This document shows positions 32,956-42,299 of a stretch of DNA of 64,000 bases, piece by piece (positions within the stretch are counted from its first letter, which is position 1; every line of letters begins with the position of its first letter). Under the pieces are notes generated by a model. The model saw nothing but the letters and a program-made list of their open reading frames with translations, ran no database searches and was not told the DNA's origin. The stretch comes from Rhodanobacter denitrificans (GTDB taxonomy: Bacteria; Pseudomonadota; Gammaproteobacteria; Xanthomonadales; Rhodanobacteraceae): the NCBI GenBank assembly GCA_003241385.1, contig QFPO01000005.1, forward strand, positions 62,001 through 126,000, in the 5' to 3' direction. The position numbers were made by a program, and so were the translations under genes.

Positions 32956-33621
32956 TCACGCCGCCAGACGCCGGCCGATCCAGCTGCGCAGGTCGGCGAT
33001 CTCCTCGGCGCAGACCTGATGCGCCATCGGATAGCTGTGCCAGTCGACCGTGTAGCCGTGCTGGCGCAGGAAATCGCGGCTCATCGTGCCGAGGCCCTCG
33101 GGCACGATCGGATCGGCGCTGCCGTGGGCGAGGAAGATCGGCGTCGCGCGGTTGTCGGCCGCCGCTTCGTCCGGCAGCCTGGCCTGCAGCGGCAGATAGC
33201 CGGACAGGCCGATGATGCCGGCCAGCCGGCGGCGCTGGCGCAGGCCGCCGGCGAGCGCGACCGCGGCGCCCTGCGAGAAGCCGGCGAGCAGGATCGACGA
33301 GGGCGCGATGCCGCGCTCGACCTCGCGCTCGATCAGCGCGTCGAGCTCGGCGAACGAGGCGCGCAGGCCGGGCTCGTCCTGGCGGTCGGCGATCGCCGTG
33401 CCGACGATGTCGTACCAGGCGCGCATCGGCATGCCGCCGTTGATCGTGACCGGCCGCACCGGCGCGTGCGGGAACACGAAGCGCAGCGGTGGCCAGTCGC
33501 GCGCGACCAGTTCCGGTACGATCGGCTCGAAGTCGTGACCGTCGGCGCCGAGGCCGTGCAGCCAGATCACCGCGTGGCGCGGCTGGGGGGCGGTTTCGAT
33601 GTCGACGGTCGGCAGCGGCAT
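32956..33621 (-). CDS. Carboxylesterase / phospholipase, alpha-beta hydrolase
   Basis: A 221-residue alpha/beta hydrolase of the carboxylesterase-2/acyl-protein-thioesterase-like family. The oxyanion motif is VIWLHGLGADGHDF, the nucleophile serine is in LAGFSQGAAVAL, the acid is in HGSADPIVPE and the histidine is in SYPMAHQVCAEE. No signal peptide, so it is cytoplasmic. The ATG at 33621 fits the family N-terminus; the frame extends further upstream. Natural substrate unknown. It follows algZ by 60 bp on the other side and diverges from the propeller kinase. Confidence 0.88.
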   Translation of the reverse strand: MPLPTVDIETAPQPRHAVIWLHGLGADGHDFEPIVPELVARDWPPLRFVFPHAPVRPVTINGGMPMRAWYDIVGTAIADRQDEPGLRASFAELDALIEREVERGIAPSSILLAGFSQGAAVALAGGLRQRRRLAGIIGLSGYLPLQARLPDEAAADNRATPIFLAHGSADPIVPEGLGTMSRDFLRQHGYTVDWHSYPMAHQVCAEEIADLRSWIGRRLAA

Positions 33622-33794
33622 ACGGGAAGGCCCGGTAGCGAGACGGAACCGCAAGGCTGCCCGATGCGACCGGTGCTGCCAAGCGGCGCCGTTGCGCCGG
33701 CGGCGCAAACAGGGCGGTGCCGTCCTCGTGCGGCGGATTTCCGGACAGCGGTGGCGAAGGTATCCATGCGGACATCGATCCGGGCGGGAGCGGC

Positions 33795-36700
33795 GTGAGC
33801 CGTGGCATCGACTTTCTCGGCCGGCCGGCCGCGTGGCGCGGCCGGCTCGCGGCGCTGGCCGTGCTGGCTGTGCTGGCCTGCCTGATCGCGGCGCCGGCGG
33901 CGGCGCTCGATCCGCAGCGCCGGCTCGATCAGCTCCATCAGACCGCCTGGACCGTCAAGGACGGCGCGCCCGGCCAGATCGGCGCGCTCGCGCAGACCGG
34001 CAACGGCTATCTGTGGCTCGGCACGCAGGACGGCCTGTTCCGCTTCGACGGCGTGCGCTTCGAGCGCTTCGAGCCGGCGCCGAATCAGGCGTTTCCGTCG
34101 ACCAGCGTCTCGAGCCTGTTCGCGCCGCCGGCCGGCGGGCTGTGGGTCGGCTTCCGCTACGGCGGCGCCAGCTTCATCGACGAGGGCCGCGTCGCGCCGT
34201 ATGCCGAGGCCGAAGGCTTCCCGACCGGCACGGTGTTCGGCTTCGCGGCCGATCGCGGCGGCGCGATCTGGGCGGCCACGTTCCGCGGCCTGGTGCGCTT
34301 CGACGGTACGCGCTGGCAGCGCATCGGCGGCGCCTGGGACTATCCCGAGCAGCGCACGCGCACCGTGTTCGCCGATCGCGACGGCGCGGTCTGGGCCGTC
34401 ACCGACGAGGCGGTGTATTCGCTGCCGGCCGGGCAGCGCCGCTTCGTCCGCCAGCCCTGGCCGGGCGTCGCGATCAACCAGCTCGCACAGGCCGCGGACG
34501 GCCGGCTGTGGGCGCTCGAGGCCGGCGGCCGGGTCCGTCCGCTGGCGCCGGGCGGGCCGGGTGGCATCGCGCTCGATGCGGCCGGTCTGCTGTTCGACCG
34601 CGACGGTGGTCTGTGGATCGCCGGCGAGGGCGACGGCCTGTGGCGCGTGCCGCAGCCGGACCGGCTCGCCGACGGCGTATCGGTCGAGCGCGGCGACAGC
34701 CGGCTCGAGAACCATTCCGAGCGGCAGGGCCTGAGCGCCGACTACGTCGGTCCGCTGTTCGAGGACCGCGAGGGCAATCTCTGGGTCGGCACCAGTCGTG
34801 GTCTGGACCGGTTCCGCGCGAGCCGGCTGGTGCCGGCCGGCTTTCCGAGCGGCTCGTACGATTTCGCGCTGGCCGCCGGTGCCGGCGGTGCGATCTGGGC
34901 CGGCACCAAGAACCGGCCGCTGATGCGGCTCGACGGCGCGGTCACGCCGTTCCCCGGCGTCGACCGGATCAGCTGCGCGTATCGCGACGGCGACGGCACG
35001 CTCTGGTTCGGCGGCTCGTCGGGTCTGTGGCGCGTCGGCGAGCACGGTCCGGTCGCGGTCGCGGCGCTGCCGCCGGAGGCGAGCGGTTCGGGCGTGCAGG
35101 CGATCACGCGCGACCGGGCCGGCGCGCTGTGGGTGTCTTTGAACGTGCCGGGCGTGTTCCGCTGGCTCGACGGCCGCTGGACCCGTTTCGCCAGCGAGCC
35201 CGAACTGCTCGGCCGCGCCTCGCCGCTGGTGATGATGACCGACACCGAGGGACGCCGCTGGATGGGCTTCTCGCGCAACCGCATCGTGCTCGCCGATGCG
35301 GCCGGACAGCAGGTGCTGTCCTCGTGGGAGGGACTCGACGTCGGCAACGTGACGGCCCTGCTCCAGGCGCGCGAGCGGGTCTGGGTCGGCGGCGAGCGTG
35401 GCCTGGCCTACGTGCTGGACGGCCGCTTCGTGCGTCTGCGCGCCGCGCACGGCGAGCCGTTCACCGGCATCTCGGGCCTGGTCGAGACTGCCGGCGGCGA
35501 TCTGTGGCTCAACGGCAGCCGCGGCGTCGTCGCGATCGCAGCGGACGAAATCGCGCGGGCGCTGGCCGATCCGTCGCATGCGGTCGACTACCGCCTGTTC
35601 GACTTCCTCGACGGCCTGCCGGGCCTGCCGGACCAGTTCCGGCCGCTACCCTCGGCGGTCGCCGGCGACGACGGCCGGCTCTGGTTCGCGACCGCCAGCG
35701 GCGTGGTCTGGATCGATCCGGCGCGGATCGCGCGCAACGCGCAGCCGCCGCCGGCGCTGATCGAATCGCTGCAGGCGGACGGGCGGTCGTATCTTGTCTC
35801 GGGCGAGCCGCAGCTGCCGGTCCGCGCCGGCACCGTGCAGATCCGCTACACCGCGCCGAGTCTGTCGATTCCCGAGCGCGTGCGGTTCCGCTACCGCCTG
35901 CTCGGCGTCGACGCGCAGTGGCAGGAGGCCGGTACGCGCCGCGAGGCGTTCTACACGCAGCTCGCGCCGGGCCGTTACCGGTTCGAGGTCATCGCGGCCA
36001 ACGAAGACGTGGTCTGGAGTCCGCAGCCGGCCACGATCGCGTTCGTCGTGCCGCCGGCCTTCGTGCAGACGCCGGGCTTCGTCGTGCTGTGCGTCGCGGC
36101 CGGACTGGGCCTGTTGTGGATCGTCTATCTGCTGCGGCTCGAGCGCATGGCCGACCGCCTGCGCCTGCGCCTGCACGAGCGTCATCAGGAGCGCGAGCGG
36201 ATCGCGCGCGAGCTGCACGACACGCTGCTGCAGAGCATTCAGGGCCTGATCCTGCGCTTCCAGGCCGCACTCGACCGGATGCCGGCGCTCGACGCGCAGC
36301 GCGAGACGCTCGAATCGGTGCTCGATCGCGCCGAGCAGGCGCTGGCCGAAGGGCGCGACCGCGTGCTCGACCTGCGTGCCGACGGCGATGCGGTCGATCT
36401 GCCGCAGGCGCTGGCGCGCGTCGGCGCGCAGTGGGCCGGCGAGACGGGCCCGGCGTTCGGCGTGGTCACCGAAGGCACGGTGCGTCCGCTCGCTCCGCTG
36501 GCGCGCCAGGAGGCCTACTGGATCGGCCGCGAGGCGCTCGTCAACGCGTTCCAGCATGCCGCCGCGCAGCGCATCGAGGTCGAGATCGCCTACGAGGCCG
36601 GCGGCCTGCGCCTGCGCTTCCGCGACGACGGCCGTGGCATCGATGCGGGCCTGCTGCAGGCCGGCGGCCGCCCCGGCCACTGGGGACTGCGCGGCATGCA

Positions 36701-36812
36701 CGAGCGCGCCGAGCGCATCGGCGCGCGGCTGGCGGTCTGGACGCGCGGCGGATCGGGCACCGAGATCGAGCTGTGGATTCCGGCCGCGGCGGCCTGGCCG
36801 GCGCACGACTGA
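33795..36812 (+). CDS. Propeller-type sensor histidine kinase (HisKA_3)
   Basis: A 1005-residue sensor. A signal sequence (residues about 15-40) is followed by about 650 residues of two-component-regulator propeller repeats (for example GYLWLGTQDGLFRFDG and NLWVGTSRGLDRFR). A Y_Y_Y-type domain (FRYRLLGVDAQWQEAG) comes next, then one membrane helix near residue 770. The kinase part has the phospho-histidine in RERIARELHDTLLQSIQG and the ATPase motifs DDGRGID and GLRGMHERAE. It is a NarX-family kinase with a periplasmic sensor. No response regulator is encoded beside it. The GTG start at 33795 has GGGAG four bases upstream. Confidence 0.85.
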   Translation: MSRGIDFLGRPAAWRGRLAALAVLAVLACLIAAPAAALDPQRRLDQLHQTAWTVKDGAPGQIGALAQTGNGYLWLGTQDGLFRFDGVRFERFEPAPNQAFPSTSVSSLFAPPAGGLWVGFRYGGASFIDEGRVAPYAEAEGFPTGTVFGFAADRGGAIWAATFRGLVRFDGTRWQRIGGAWDYPEQRTRTVFADRDGAVWAVTDEAVYSLPAGQRRFVRQPWPGVAINQLAQAADGRLWALEAGGRVRPLAPGGPGGIALDAAGLLFDRDGGLWIAGEGDGLWRVPQPDRLADGVSVERGDSRLENHSERQGLSADYVGPLFEDREGNLWVGTSRGLDRFRASRLVPAGFPSGSYDFALAAGAGGAIWAGTKNRPLMRLDGAVTPFPGVDRISCAYRDGDGTLWFGGSSGLWRVGEHGPVAVAALPPEASGSGVQAITRDRAGALWVSLNVPGVFRWLDGRWTRFASEPELLGRASPLVMMTDTEGRRWMGFSRNRIVLADAAGQQVLSSWEGLDVGNVTALLQARERVWVGGERGLAYVLDGRFVRLRAAHGEPFTGISGLVETAGGDLWLNGSRGVVAIAADEIARALADPSHAVDYRLFDFLDGLPGLPDQFRPLPSAVAGDDGRLWFATASGVVWIDPARIARNAQPPPALIESLQADGRSYLVSGEPQLPVRAGTVQIRYTAPSLSIPERVRFRYRLLGVDAQWQEAGTRREAFYTQLAPGRYRFEVIAANEDVVWSPQPATIAFVVPPAFVQTPGFVVLCVAAGLGLLWIVYLLRLERMADRLRLRLHERHQERERIARELHDTLLQSIQGLILRFQAALDRMPALDAQRETLESVLDRAEQALAEGRDRVLDLRADGDAVDLPQALARVGAQWAGETGPAFGVVTEGTVRPLAPLARQEAYWIGREALVNAFQHAAAQRIEVEIAYEAGGLRLRFRDDGRGIDAGLLQAGGRPGHWGLRGMHERAERIGARLAVWTRGGSGTEIELWIPAAAAWPAHD

Positions 36813-36914
36813 GGCCGACCGGGGCGTCGCGGCAGGCGCCGATCCGGTCATGCCGGACCCGGCGGCGGCTTGATACGATCGCCGCCCCGCGCTCGCGCGT
36901 TCCCGATCCGTGCC

Positions 36915-38645
36915 ATGTCCGCGCCGTTGCCTCCGCTCGACGCCCGTTCGCGCCGCAACCTGCTGCTGTTCTTCCTGATCGCCTTCGTCGTGCTGGCCGC
37001 CGGTATGGGATTGCGCGATCCGTGGCCGGCCGACGAGCCGCGCTTCACGCTGGTCGCCGAGCAGATGGTCGAGAGCGGCGAATGGCTGATCACGCATCGC
37101 GGCAGCGAGCTGTACTCGGACAAGCCGCCGCTGTTCATGGCACTGCAGGCCGCCGCGTACGAGCTGACCGGCCATTGGCGCATCGCATTCCTGCTGCCTT
37201 CGCTACTGGCCTCGCTCGGCACGCTGTTCCTGGTCTACGACGCCGGCCGGCGATTGTGGGGCACGCAGGCCGGACTGATCGGCGCGGCCGCGCTGCTGGT
37301 GACGTTCCAGTTCGTCTACCAGGCCAAGCGCGCGCAGATCGATCCGACCGTGACGTTCTTCATCACGCTCGCCAACTACGGCCTGCTGCGGCATTTCCTG
37401 CTCGGTCCGGACTGGCGTGCGTACTGGCTCGGCTGCTTCGCGGCGGGCCTGGGTGTCATCACCAAGGGCGTCGGCGTGCTGGCGCTGCTGATGTTCGTGC
37501 CGTTCCTGTTCGCGCGCTGGCGCGGCTGGCCCGGCGTGACCGCCGGCGGCGCGGCGTGGCGCTGGCTGGCCGGCGCGCTGGCGTTCCTGGCCGCGGTCGC
37601 GCTGTGGATCGTGCCGATGCTGCTGGCCGTCTACGCCAGCGATTCGCCCGAGCATCGCGCGTACATGAACGACATCCTGTTCCGCCAGACCGCCGGCCGC
37701 TATACCGATTCGTGGGACCACCACAAGCCGGCCTGGTACTACCTCGGCGTGATCGCGGCGAGCTGGCTGCCGCTGGTGCTGGCCCTGCCGGGCCTGCTGC
37801 CGCGCTGGTGGGCGCGGCTCCGGGAGCGCGACGCGCGCTTTCTGCTGCCGCTGGCCTGGATCGTGCTGATCGTGCTGTTCTTCACGCTGCCCAAGGGCAA
37901 GCGCGACGTCTACATCATGCCGGCGCTGCCGATGCTCGCGCTCGCGGCCGGACCGCTGCTCGGCGAGGTCATCCGCCAGCGCTGGCTGCGCTGGGCCGCG
38001 TTCGCGCTGAGCGCGCTGCTGGCGGCGCTGTTCCTGTCCGGCGGCATCGCCGCGCTCGGCGGCGACTGGGCGCGCGCGAACGAACTGGTGCTGCAGCGCG
38101 GGCTGCCCGACGGCGGCCGGTCGTTGTGGCATCTGATGATCGCGATCGGCGTCGCGGCACTGGTCGCGGTCGTCGTGTTCCGCGTGCGCCGCGCGGTGAC
38201 CGGCTTGATCGTGCTGCTCGCCGCGATCTGGCTGCTGTGGGGATTCTGGGCCTATCCGGTGCTCAACGCGTCGACCTCGGCCTCCGACGTCATGCGCCGC
38301 ACCGAGCAGATCGTCGGCGACGGCGAGCTCGGCCTGGTCGCGTGGAAGGAGCAGAACCTGCTGCTGCTCGACAAGCCGGCGACCGATTTCGGCTTCCTCA
38401 AGCCGTGGCACGAGCAGCTCGGCGCGTCGATCCGCTGGATCGAGGCGGCGCCTGAGCGGCGCTGGGTGTTCGTGCTCGGCAAGGCGATGGGCCCGTGCGT
38501 GGACCGCGCCAAGGCGATCCACGTCGGCAATGCGAACCGTCGCGAATGGTGGCTGTTCCGCGCCGACGCGGTCGCGCCGGCCTGTCGCGACGGCCAGGTG
38601 CCGGTGATCGGCGAGGAGGACGCCGACTCGCCGAACGAGGAATAG
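36915..38645 (+). CDS. ArnT-like glycosyltransferase, family 39 type
   Basis: A 576-residue integral membrane protein with 11 to 13 helices. The first periplasmic loop carries the catalytic acidic pair in RDPWPADEPRFTLV, and YSDKPPLFMALQ follows, the hallmark of the PMT/ArnT superfamily that uses polyprenyl-phosphate sugar donors. The C-terminal periplasmic domain of about 130 residues is of the ArnT kind. It could modify lipid A or another envelope glycan with an aminoarabinose-like sugar. The gene stands alone, with no arn operon in the window, so its true donor is not known. Confidence 0.8.
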   Translation: MSAPLPPLDARSRRNLLLFFLIAFVVLAAGMGLRDPWPADEPRFTLVAEQMVESGEWLITHRGSELYSDKPPLFMALQAAAYELTGHWRIAFLLPSLLASLGTLFLVYDAGRRLWGTQAGLIGAAALLVTFQFVYQAKRAQIDPTVTFFITLANYGLLRHFLLGPDWRAYWLGCFAAGLGVITKGVGVLALLMFVPFLFARWRGWPGVTAGGAAWRWLAGALAFLAAVALWIVPMLLAVYASDSPEHRAYMNDILFRQTAGRYTDSWDHHKPAWYYLGVIAASWLPLVLALPGLLPRWWARLRERDARFLLPLAWIVLIVLFFTLPKGKRDVYIMPALPMLALAAGPLLGEVIRQRWLRWAAFALSALLAALFLSGGIAALGGDWARANELVLQRGLPDGGRSLWHLMIAIGVAALVAVVVFRVRRAVTGLIVLLAAIWLLWGFWAYPVLNASTSASDVMRRTEQIVGDGELGLVAWKEQNLLLLDKPATDFGFLKPWHEQLGASIRWIEAAPERRWVFVLGKAMGPCVDRAKAIHVGNANRREWWLFRADAVAPACRDGQVPVIGEEDADSPNEE

Positions 38646-38692
38646 CGCGGCGCCGGGCCCGGCGCCGCGCTGGCAGCGGCCGGAGCCGCTGC
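38645..38692. repeat. Two adjacent perfect hairpins after the ArnT-like gene
   Basis: First, a 26-base perfect palindrome with no spacer (38645-38657 with 38658-38670) that starts inside the stop codon. Second, an 8-bp stem at 38673-38680 with 38685-38692 closed by CGGA. There is no T-run. They may end transcription by a non-classical route or block exonucleases. Confidence 0.6.
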
Positions 38693-38765
38693 GTAAGATG
38701 CCCGGCCCGCACCCGGAATTCGCGGTCGCGCGTCGGCCCGCCGATGCCGCGGCCACCGCTCTCGC

Positions 38766-39818
38766 ATGCGCCGCCATCTGCTCTTCGGTACCGAGCTGTA
38801 CGCCTTGCCGATCCTGCAGCCGATCGCCGCGGCGGCGCGCGCGCAGAACGCCGAGGTGGCCTGGTTTCTCGACGGCGCGGCCGCCGGTCACGCCCTGCCG
38901 CCCGGCGAGCTGCGGCTGCGCGACGTGGCGGCGGTGCGGCGCTGGCGGCCCGATGCGGTGTTCTCGGCCAGCAACGACGTGCCGCACGTGTTCCCGGGCG
39001 CGAAGGTGCAGGTCTTCCACGGCTTCAGCGTCGGCAAGCGCAGCGAGGCGCGCGGGCATTTCCGGATCCGCGGCTGGTTCGATCTGTACTGCACGCAGGG
39101 GCCGGCGACGACGCGGCCGTTCCAGGCGCTGGCCGATCAGCTCGGCCATTTCGTCGTCGCCGAAACCGGCTGGCCGAAGCTCGATCCGCTGTTCGCGGCC
39201 TCCGGCGCGGCCGCGGACCTGCGCGCTGCGGCCGGCGGCCGCCCGGTCGTCATGTACGCGTCCACGTTCACCGAGCGCCTGACCTCGGCGCCGGCGCTGA
39301 TCGAGGAGATCGCGCGGCAGATCGCCGGCGGCGAGCGCTACTGGCTGCTGACCCTGCATCCGAAGTCGGCACCCGAATGGATGGACCGTTATCGCGCGCT
39401 GGCCGGCCCGCACGCGCGGTTTCTCGAAGCCGATGCGCTGATCGCGATGCTGCGCGCGGCCGACGTGCTGGTCTGCGACACCTCCTCGGTCGTGCCGGAG
39501 TTCGCGCTGCAGGGCAAGCCGGTCGTGACGTTCCGCAACAACGCGGTGCAGCCGTACATGATCGACATCGGCGAGGCCGCTGCGCTGGAGCCGGCCCTGC
39601 GTCGCGCGTTCGCGCCGGAGCCGGCGCTGCGCGCCGAGCTCGACACGCTGTCCGCGCAGATCCATCCGTATCGCGACGGCCGCTCGTCCGAGCGCGTGCT
39701 CGCCGCGACCGAGGACCTGCTGGCCGGCCGCATCCGGCCGCGCGCGCCGAAGCCGGCCAACCGCCTGCGCAAGCTGCAGTCGCGCCTGCATCTGCGCTAC
39801 TTCGGACCGGCCGGCTGA
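38766..39818 (+). CDS. CDP-glycerol glycerophosphotransferase-like protein
   Basis: A 350-residue protein of the CDP-glycerol:poly(glycerophosphate) glycerophosphotransferase family (TagF/TagB superfamily). Supporting segments are QVFHGFSVGKRSEARGHF, FDLYCTQGPATTRPF, LLTLHPKSAPEWMDRY and DVLVCDTSSVVPEFALQGKP, the last with the conserved D-S-S-x-x-x-E. No membrane helix. These enzymes make teichoic acids in Gram-positives; Gram-negative members are thought to add glycerol phosphate to capsular or LPS glycans. Its acceptor here is unknown. It follows the ArnT-like gene in the same direction. Confidence 0.82.
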   Translation: MRRHLLFGTELYALPILQPIAAAARAQNAEVAWFLDGAAAGHALPPGELRLRDVAAVRRWRPDAVFSASNDVPHVFPGAKVQVFHGFSVGKRSEARGHFRIRGWFDLYCTQGPATTRPFQALADQLGHFVVAETGWPKLDPLFAASGAAADLRAAAGGRPVVMYASTFTERLTSAPALIEEIARQIAGGERYWLLTLHPKSAPEWMDRYRALAGPHARFLEADALIAMLRAADVLVCDTSSVVPEFALQGKPVVTFRNNAVQPYMIDIGEAAALEPALRRAFAPEPALRAELDTLSAQIHPYRDGRSSERVLAATEDLLAGRIRPRAPKPANRLRKLQSRLHLRYFGPAG

Positions 39819-39970
39819 GCGAGGGCCGCTCGATTCCCGAACGCCGGCGTGAGCGGCGCCCGGCCGGTCGGACGCGCGATCGTGGCATTCGCGGCCTGCG
39901 GCCGGACCGCTGCCGCAGGCGCGGCAGCTGCGCTATGCTGCATGTCTCCTTTTCGCAACGCAGGTTCGCC

Positions 39971-41371
39971 GTGGCCACTCCCCACGTCCTCGTCGTCGAC
40001 GACGAGCCGGATATCCGCGCGACGGTCAAGGAAGTCCTCGAAGACGAAGGCTACTCGGTCAGCGTCGCCGAATCGGCCGCAGCCGCGCGCGAGGCGCGCC
40101 GCCAGCAGCGGCCCGACGTGGTGTTGCTCGACATCTGGATGCCCGGCGTCGACGGCATCAGCCTGCTGCGCGAATGGGGCGAACGCGGCGGCCTGCCCGG
40201 GCCGGTCATCATGATGAGCGGCCACGGCACGATCGAGACCGCGGTCGAGGCGACGCGCCTGGGCGCCTGGGATTTCGTCGAAAAACCCATTTCGCTGGCC
40301 AAGCTGCTGCTGACGATCGAGCGCGCGCTGGAGGCCGGCCGGCTGCGACGCGAGAACGAAGGCCTCAAGAGCCGTCTGCCGGCGCCGGCCGAGCCGATCG
40401 GCTCGAGCGCGGTCATGCAGTCGCTGCGCGCGCAGCTGGACCGACTGGCGACCCACGATACCGGCGTGCTGATCCAGGGCGAGGCCGGCACCGGCAAGGA
40501 AATGCTGGCGCGCTGGCTGCACGAGCGCAGCGGTCGCCGCAGCGGTCCGTTCGTGACCGTCGCGCCCGGCGCGATCACCGGCGAACACGTCGCCAAGGTG
40601 CTGTTCGGCACCGAGGACGGCGGCAACGTCGAGTACGGGCTGATCGAGCAGGCCAAGGGCGGCACGCTGTTCCTCGACGAGGTCGCCGAGCTCGACCAGG
40701 AGCTGCAGCAGCGCCTGTCGAGCGTGCTCGACCGCCGCGCAGTCCTGCGCTGCGGCGGCAGCGAGGCGGTCGCGACCGACGTGCGCGTGATCGCCGCGAC
40801 CGCGCAGGATCTGGAAGCCCTGGCGCGCGAAGGACGCTTCCGCGAGGAGCTCTACTACCAGCTCAAGGTCGTGCCGCTGGCGGTGCCGCCGCTGCGCGAG
40901 CGCGCCGAGGACATCCCGGAACTGCTGCGCTATCACGCCGACTTCTTCGCCGCGCGCGACAAGCTGCCGTACCGCAATTTTCCGGTCGCCGCGCAGAACC
41001 GCCTGCGCCACTACCCGTGGCCGGGCAATCTGCGCGAGCTACGCAATCTCGTGCAGCGCCTGCTGATCCTCGGCAGTTCGCCCGACGTGACGCTCGAGGA
41101 GGTCGATCAGGCGCTCGGCAGCCTCGCCGCGGCGCCGGTCGCCGACGCGCCGAAGGGTGATCGCGGCGATTTCGCGGTCGACTTCTCGCTGCCGCTGCGC
41201 GAGGCGCGCGAGCAGTTCGAACGCGCCTATCTGCTGCATCAGCTGGCGGCCGCCGGCGGCAGCGTCGGCCGGCTCGCCAAGGCGGTCGGCATGGAGCGCA
41301 CGCATCTGTACCGCAAGCTCAAGGATCTGGGCGTCGACGCCAAGGCCTCCTCGCGCGACGAGCCGGCCTGA
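39971..41371 (+). CDS. NtrX-like response regulator lacking the GAFTGA loop
   Basis: A 466-residue three-domain regulator. The receiver (HVLVVDDEPDIRATVKEVL) has its phospho-acceptor at D54 in LLDIWMPGVDG. The AAA+ domain has Walker A GEAGTGKEML, Walker B GGTLFLDEVAEL and the arginine-finger region FREELYYQLKVVPL. Where sigma-54 activators carry GAFTGA, this protein reads LFGTEDGGNVEYGLIEQ. The C-terminal Fis-type helix-turn-helix ends GGSVGRLAKAVGMERTHLYR. No NtrY kinase gene is adjacent. GTG at 39971 was chosen because the receiver starts there; an ATG at 39935 is the alternative. Confidence 0.83.
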   Translation: MATPHVLVVDDEPDIRATVKEVLEDEGYSVSVAESAAAAREARRQQRPDVVLLDIWMPGVDGISLLREWGERGGLPGPVIMMSGHGTIETAVEATRLGAWDFVEKPISLAKLLLTIERALEAGRLRRENEGLKSRLPAPAEPIGSSAVMQSLRAQLDRLATHDTGVLIQGEAGTGKEMLARWLHERSGRRSGPFVTVAPGAITGEHVAKVLFGTEDGGNVEYGLIEQAKGGTLFLDEVAELDQELQQRLSSVLDRRAVLRCGGSEAVATDVRVIAATAQDLEALAREGRFREELYYQLKVVPLAVPPLRERAEDIPELLRYHADFFAARDKLPYRNFPVAAQNRLRHYPWPGNLRELRNLVQRLLILGSSPDVTLEEVDQALGSLAAAPVADAPKGDRGDFAVDFSLPLREAREQFERAYLLHQLAAAGGSVGRLAKAVGMERTHLYRKLKDLGVDAKASSRDEPA

Positions 41372-41513
41372 TCCGGGCACGGCGATACGCGCGCATCGTC
41401 ATCGCGCTGCGATATCGTCGCTGAATCCTCGCATCGCGGTGCGGAACGCCGCGGCGCGGCGCGGGTCCCATGCGCGCTGCGAATCCTCTCCCATCCCCCC
41501 AGGAGTCCACCCC

Positions 41514-42299
41514 ATGTCGTCCCTTTCCGGAAAAGTCGCCTACGTCACCGGTGCCGCCAGCGGTCTCGGCAAGCGCATCGCCGAGGTCTACGCGGCGAAC
41601 GGCGTCGCCGTCGCGATCGCCGACCTCAATCTCGAGGGCGCCCAGGCCGCGGCCGCCGAGCTGGTCGCGGCCGGCGGCCGGGCGATCGGCGTCAAGGTCG
41701 ACGTCACCAGCGAAGCGGAGGTCGAGGCCAGCGTCGCCGAGACGATCCGGGCCTTCGGCAAGGTCGACATCCTGGTCTCCAACGCCGGCATCCAGATCGT
41801 CAAGCCGGTGCAGGATTTCACGTACGAGGAATGGCGGCGGATGATCGCGATCCATCTCGACGGCGCGTTCCTGACCACGCGCGCCTGCCTGAAGGACATG
41901 TACGCGCGCGGCGAAGGCGGCGCGATCATCTACATGGGATCGGCCCATTCCAAGACCGCCTCCAAGCTCAAGGCGCCGTACGTCGCCGCCAAGCACGCGC
42001 TGCTCGGCCTCGCGCGCACCGTCGCCAAGGAGGGCGGTCCGGCCGGCATCCGCGCCAACGTGATCTGCCCGGGCTTCGTGCGCACGCCGCTGGTCGAGAA
42101 GCAGATTCCCGAGCAGGCCAAGGAGCTCGGCATCAGCGAGGAGGAGGTCATCAAGAAGATCATGCTGGCCGAGACCGTCGACGGCGAGTTCACGACGGTC
42201 GACGACGTCGCCGCGGTCGCGCTGTTCCTGGCCGGCTTCCAGACCAATGCGCTGACCGGCCAGAGCCTGCTGGTCAGCCACGGCTGGGTCATGGAATGA
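41514..42299 (+). CDS. 3-hydroxybutyrate dehydrogenase
   Basis: A 261-residue short-chain dehydrogenase. The NAD-binding motif is TGAASGLGKRIAE, the catalytic set is in YMGSAHSKTAS and APYVAAKHAL (Ser, Tyr, Lys), and NAGIQIV is the usual second motif. The segments FTYEEWRRMIAIHLDGAFLT and PGFVRTPLVEKQIPEQAKE are typical of D-3-hydroxybutyrate dehydrogenases, which convert hydroxybutyrate to acetoacetate in polyhydroxybutyrate use. An AGGAG site precedes the ATG. Overlaps the next gene in an ATGA, linking it to the patatin. Confidence 0.88.
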   Translation: MSSLSGKVAYVTGAASGLGKRIAEVYAANGVAVAIADLNLEGAQAAAAELVAAGGRAIGVKVDVTSEAEVEASVAETIRAFGKVDILVSNAGIQIVKPVQDFTYEEWRRMIAIHLDGAFLTTRACLKDMYARGEGGAIIYMGSAHSKTASKLKAPYVAAKHALLGLARTVAKEGGPAGIRANVICPGFVRTPLVEKQIPEQAKELGISEEEVIKKIMLAETVDGEFTTVDDVAAVALFLAGFQTNALTGQSLLVSHGWVME

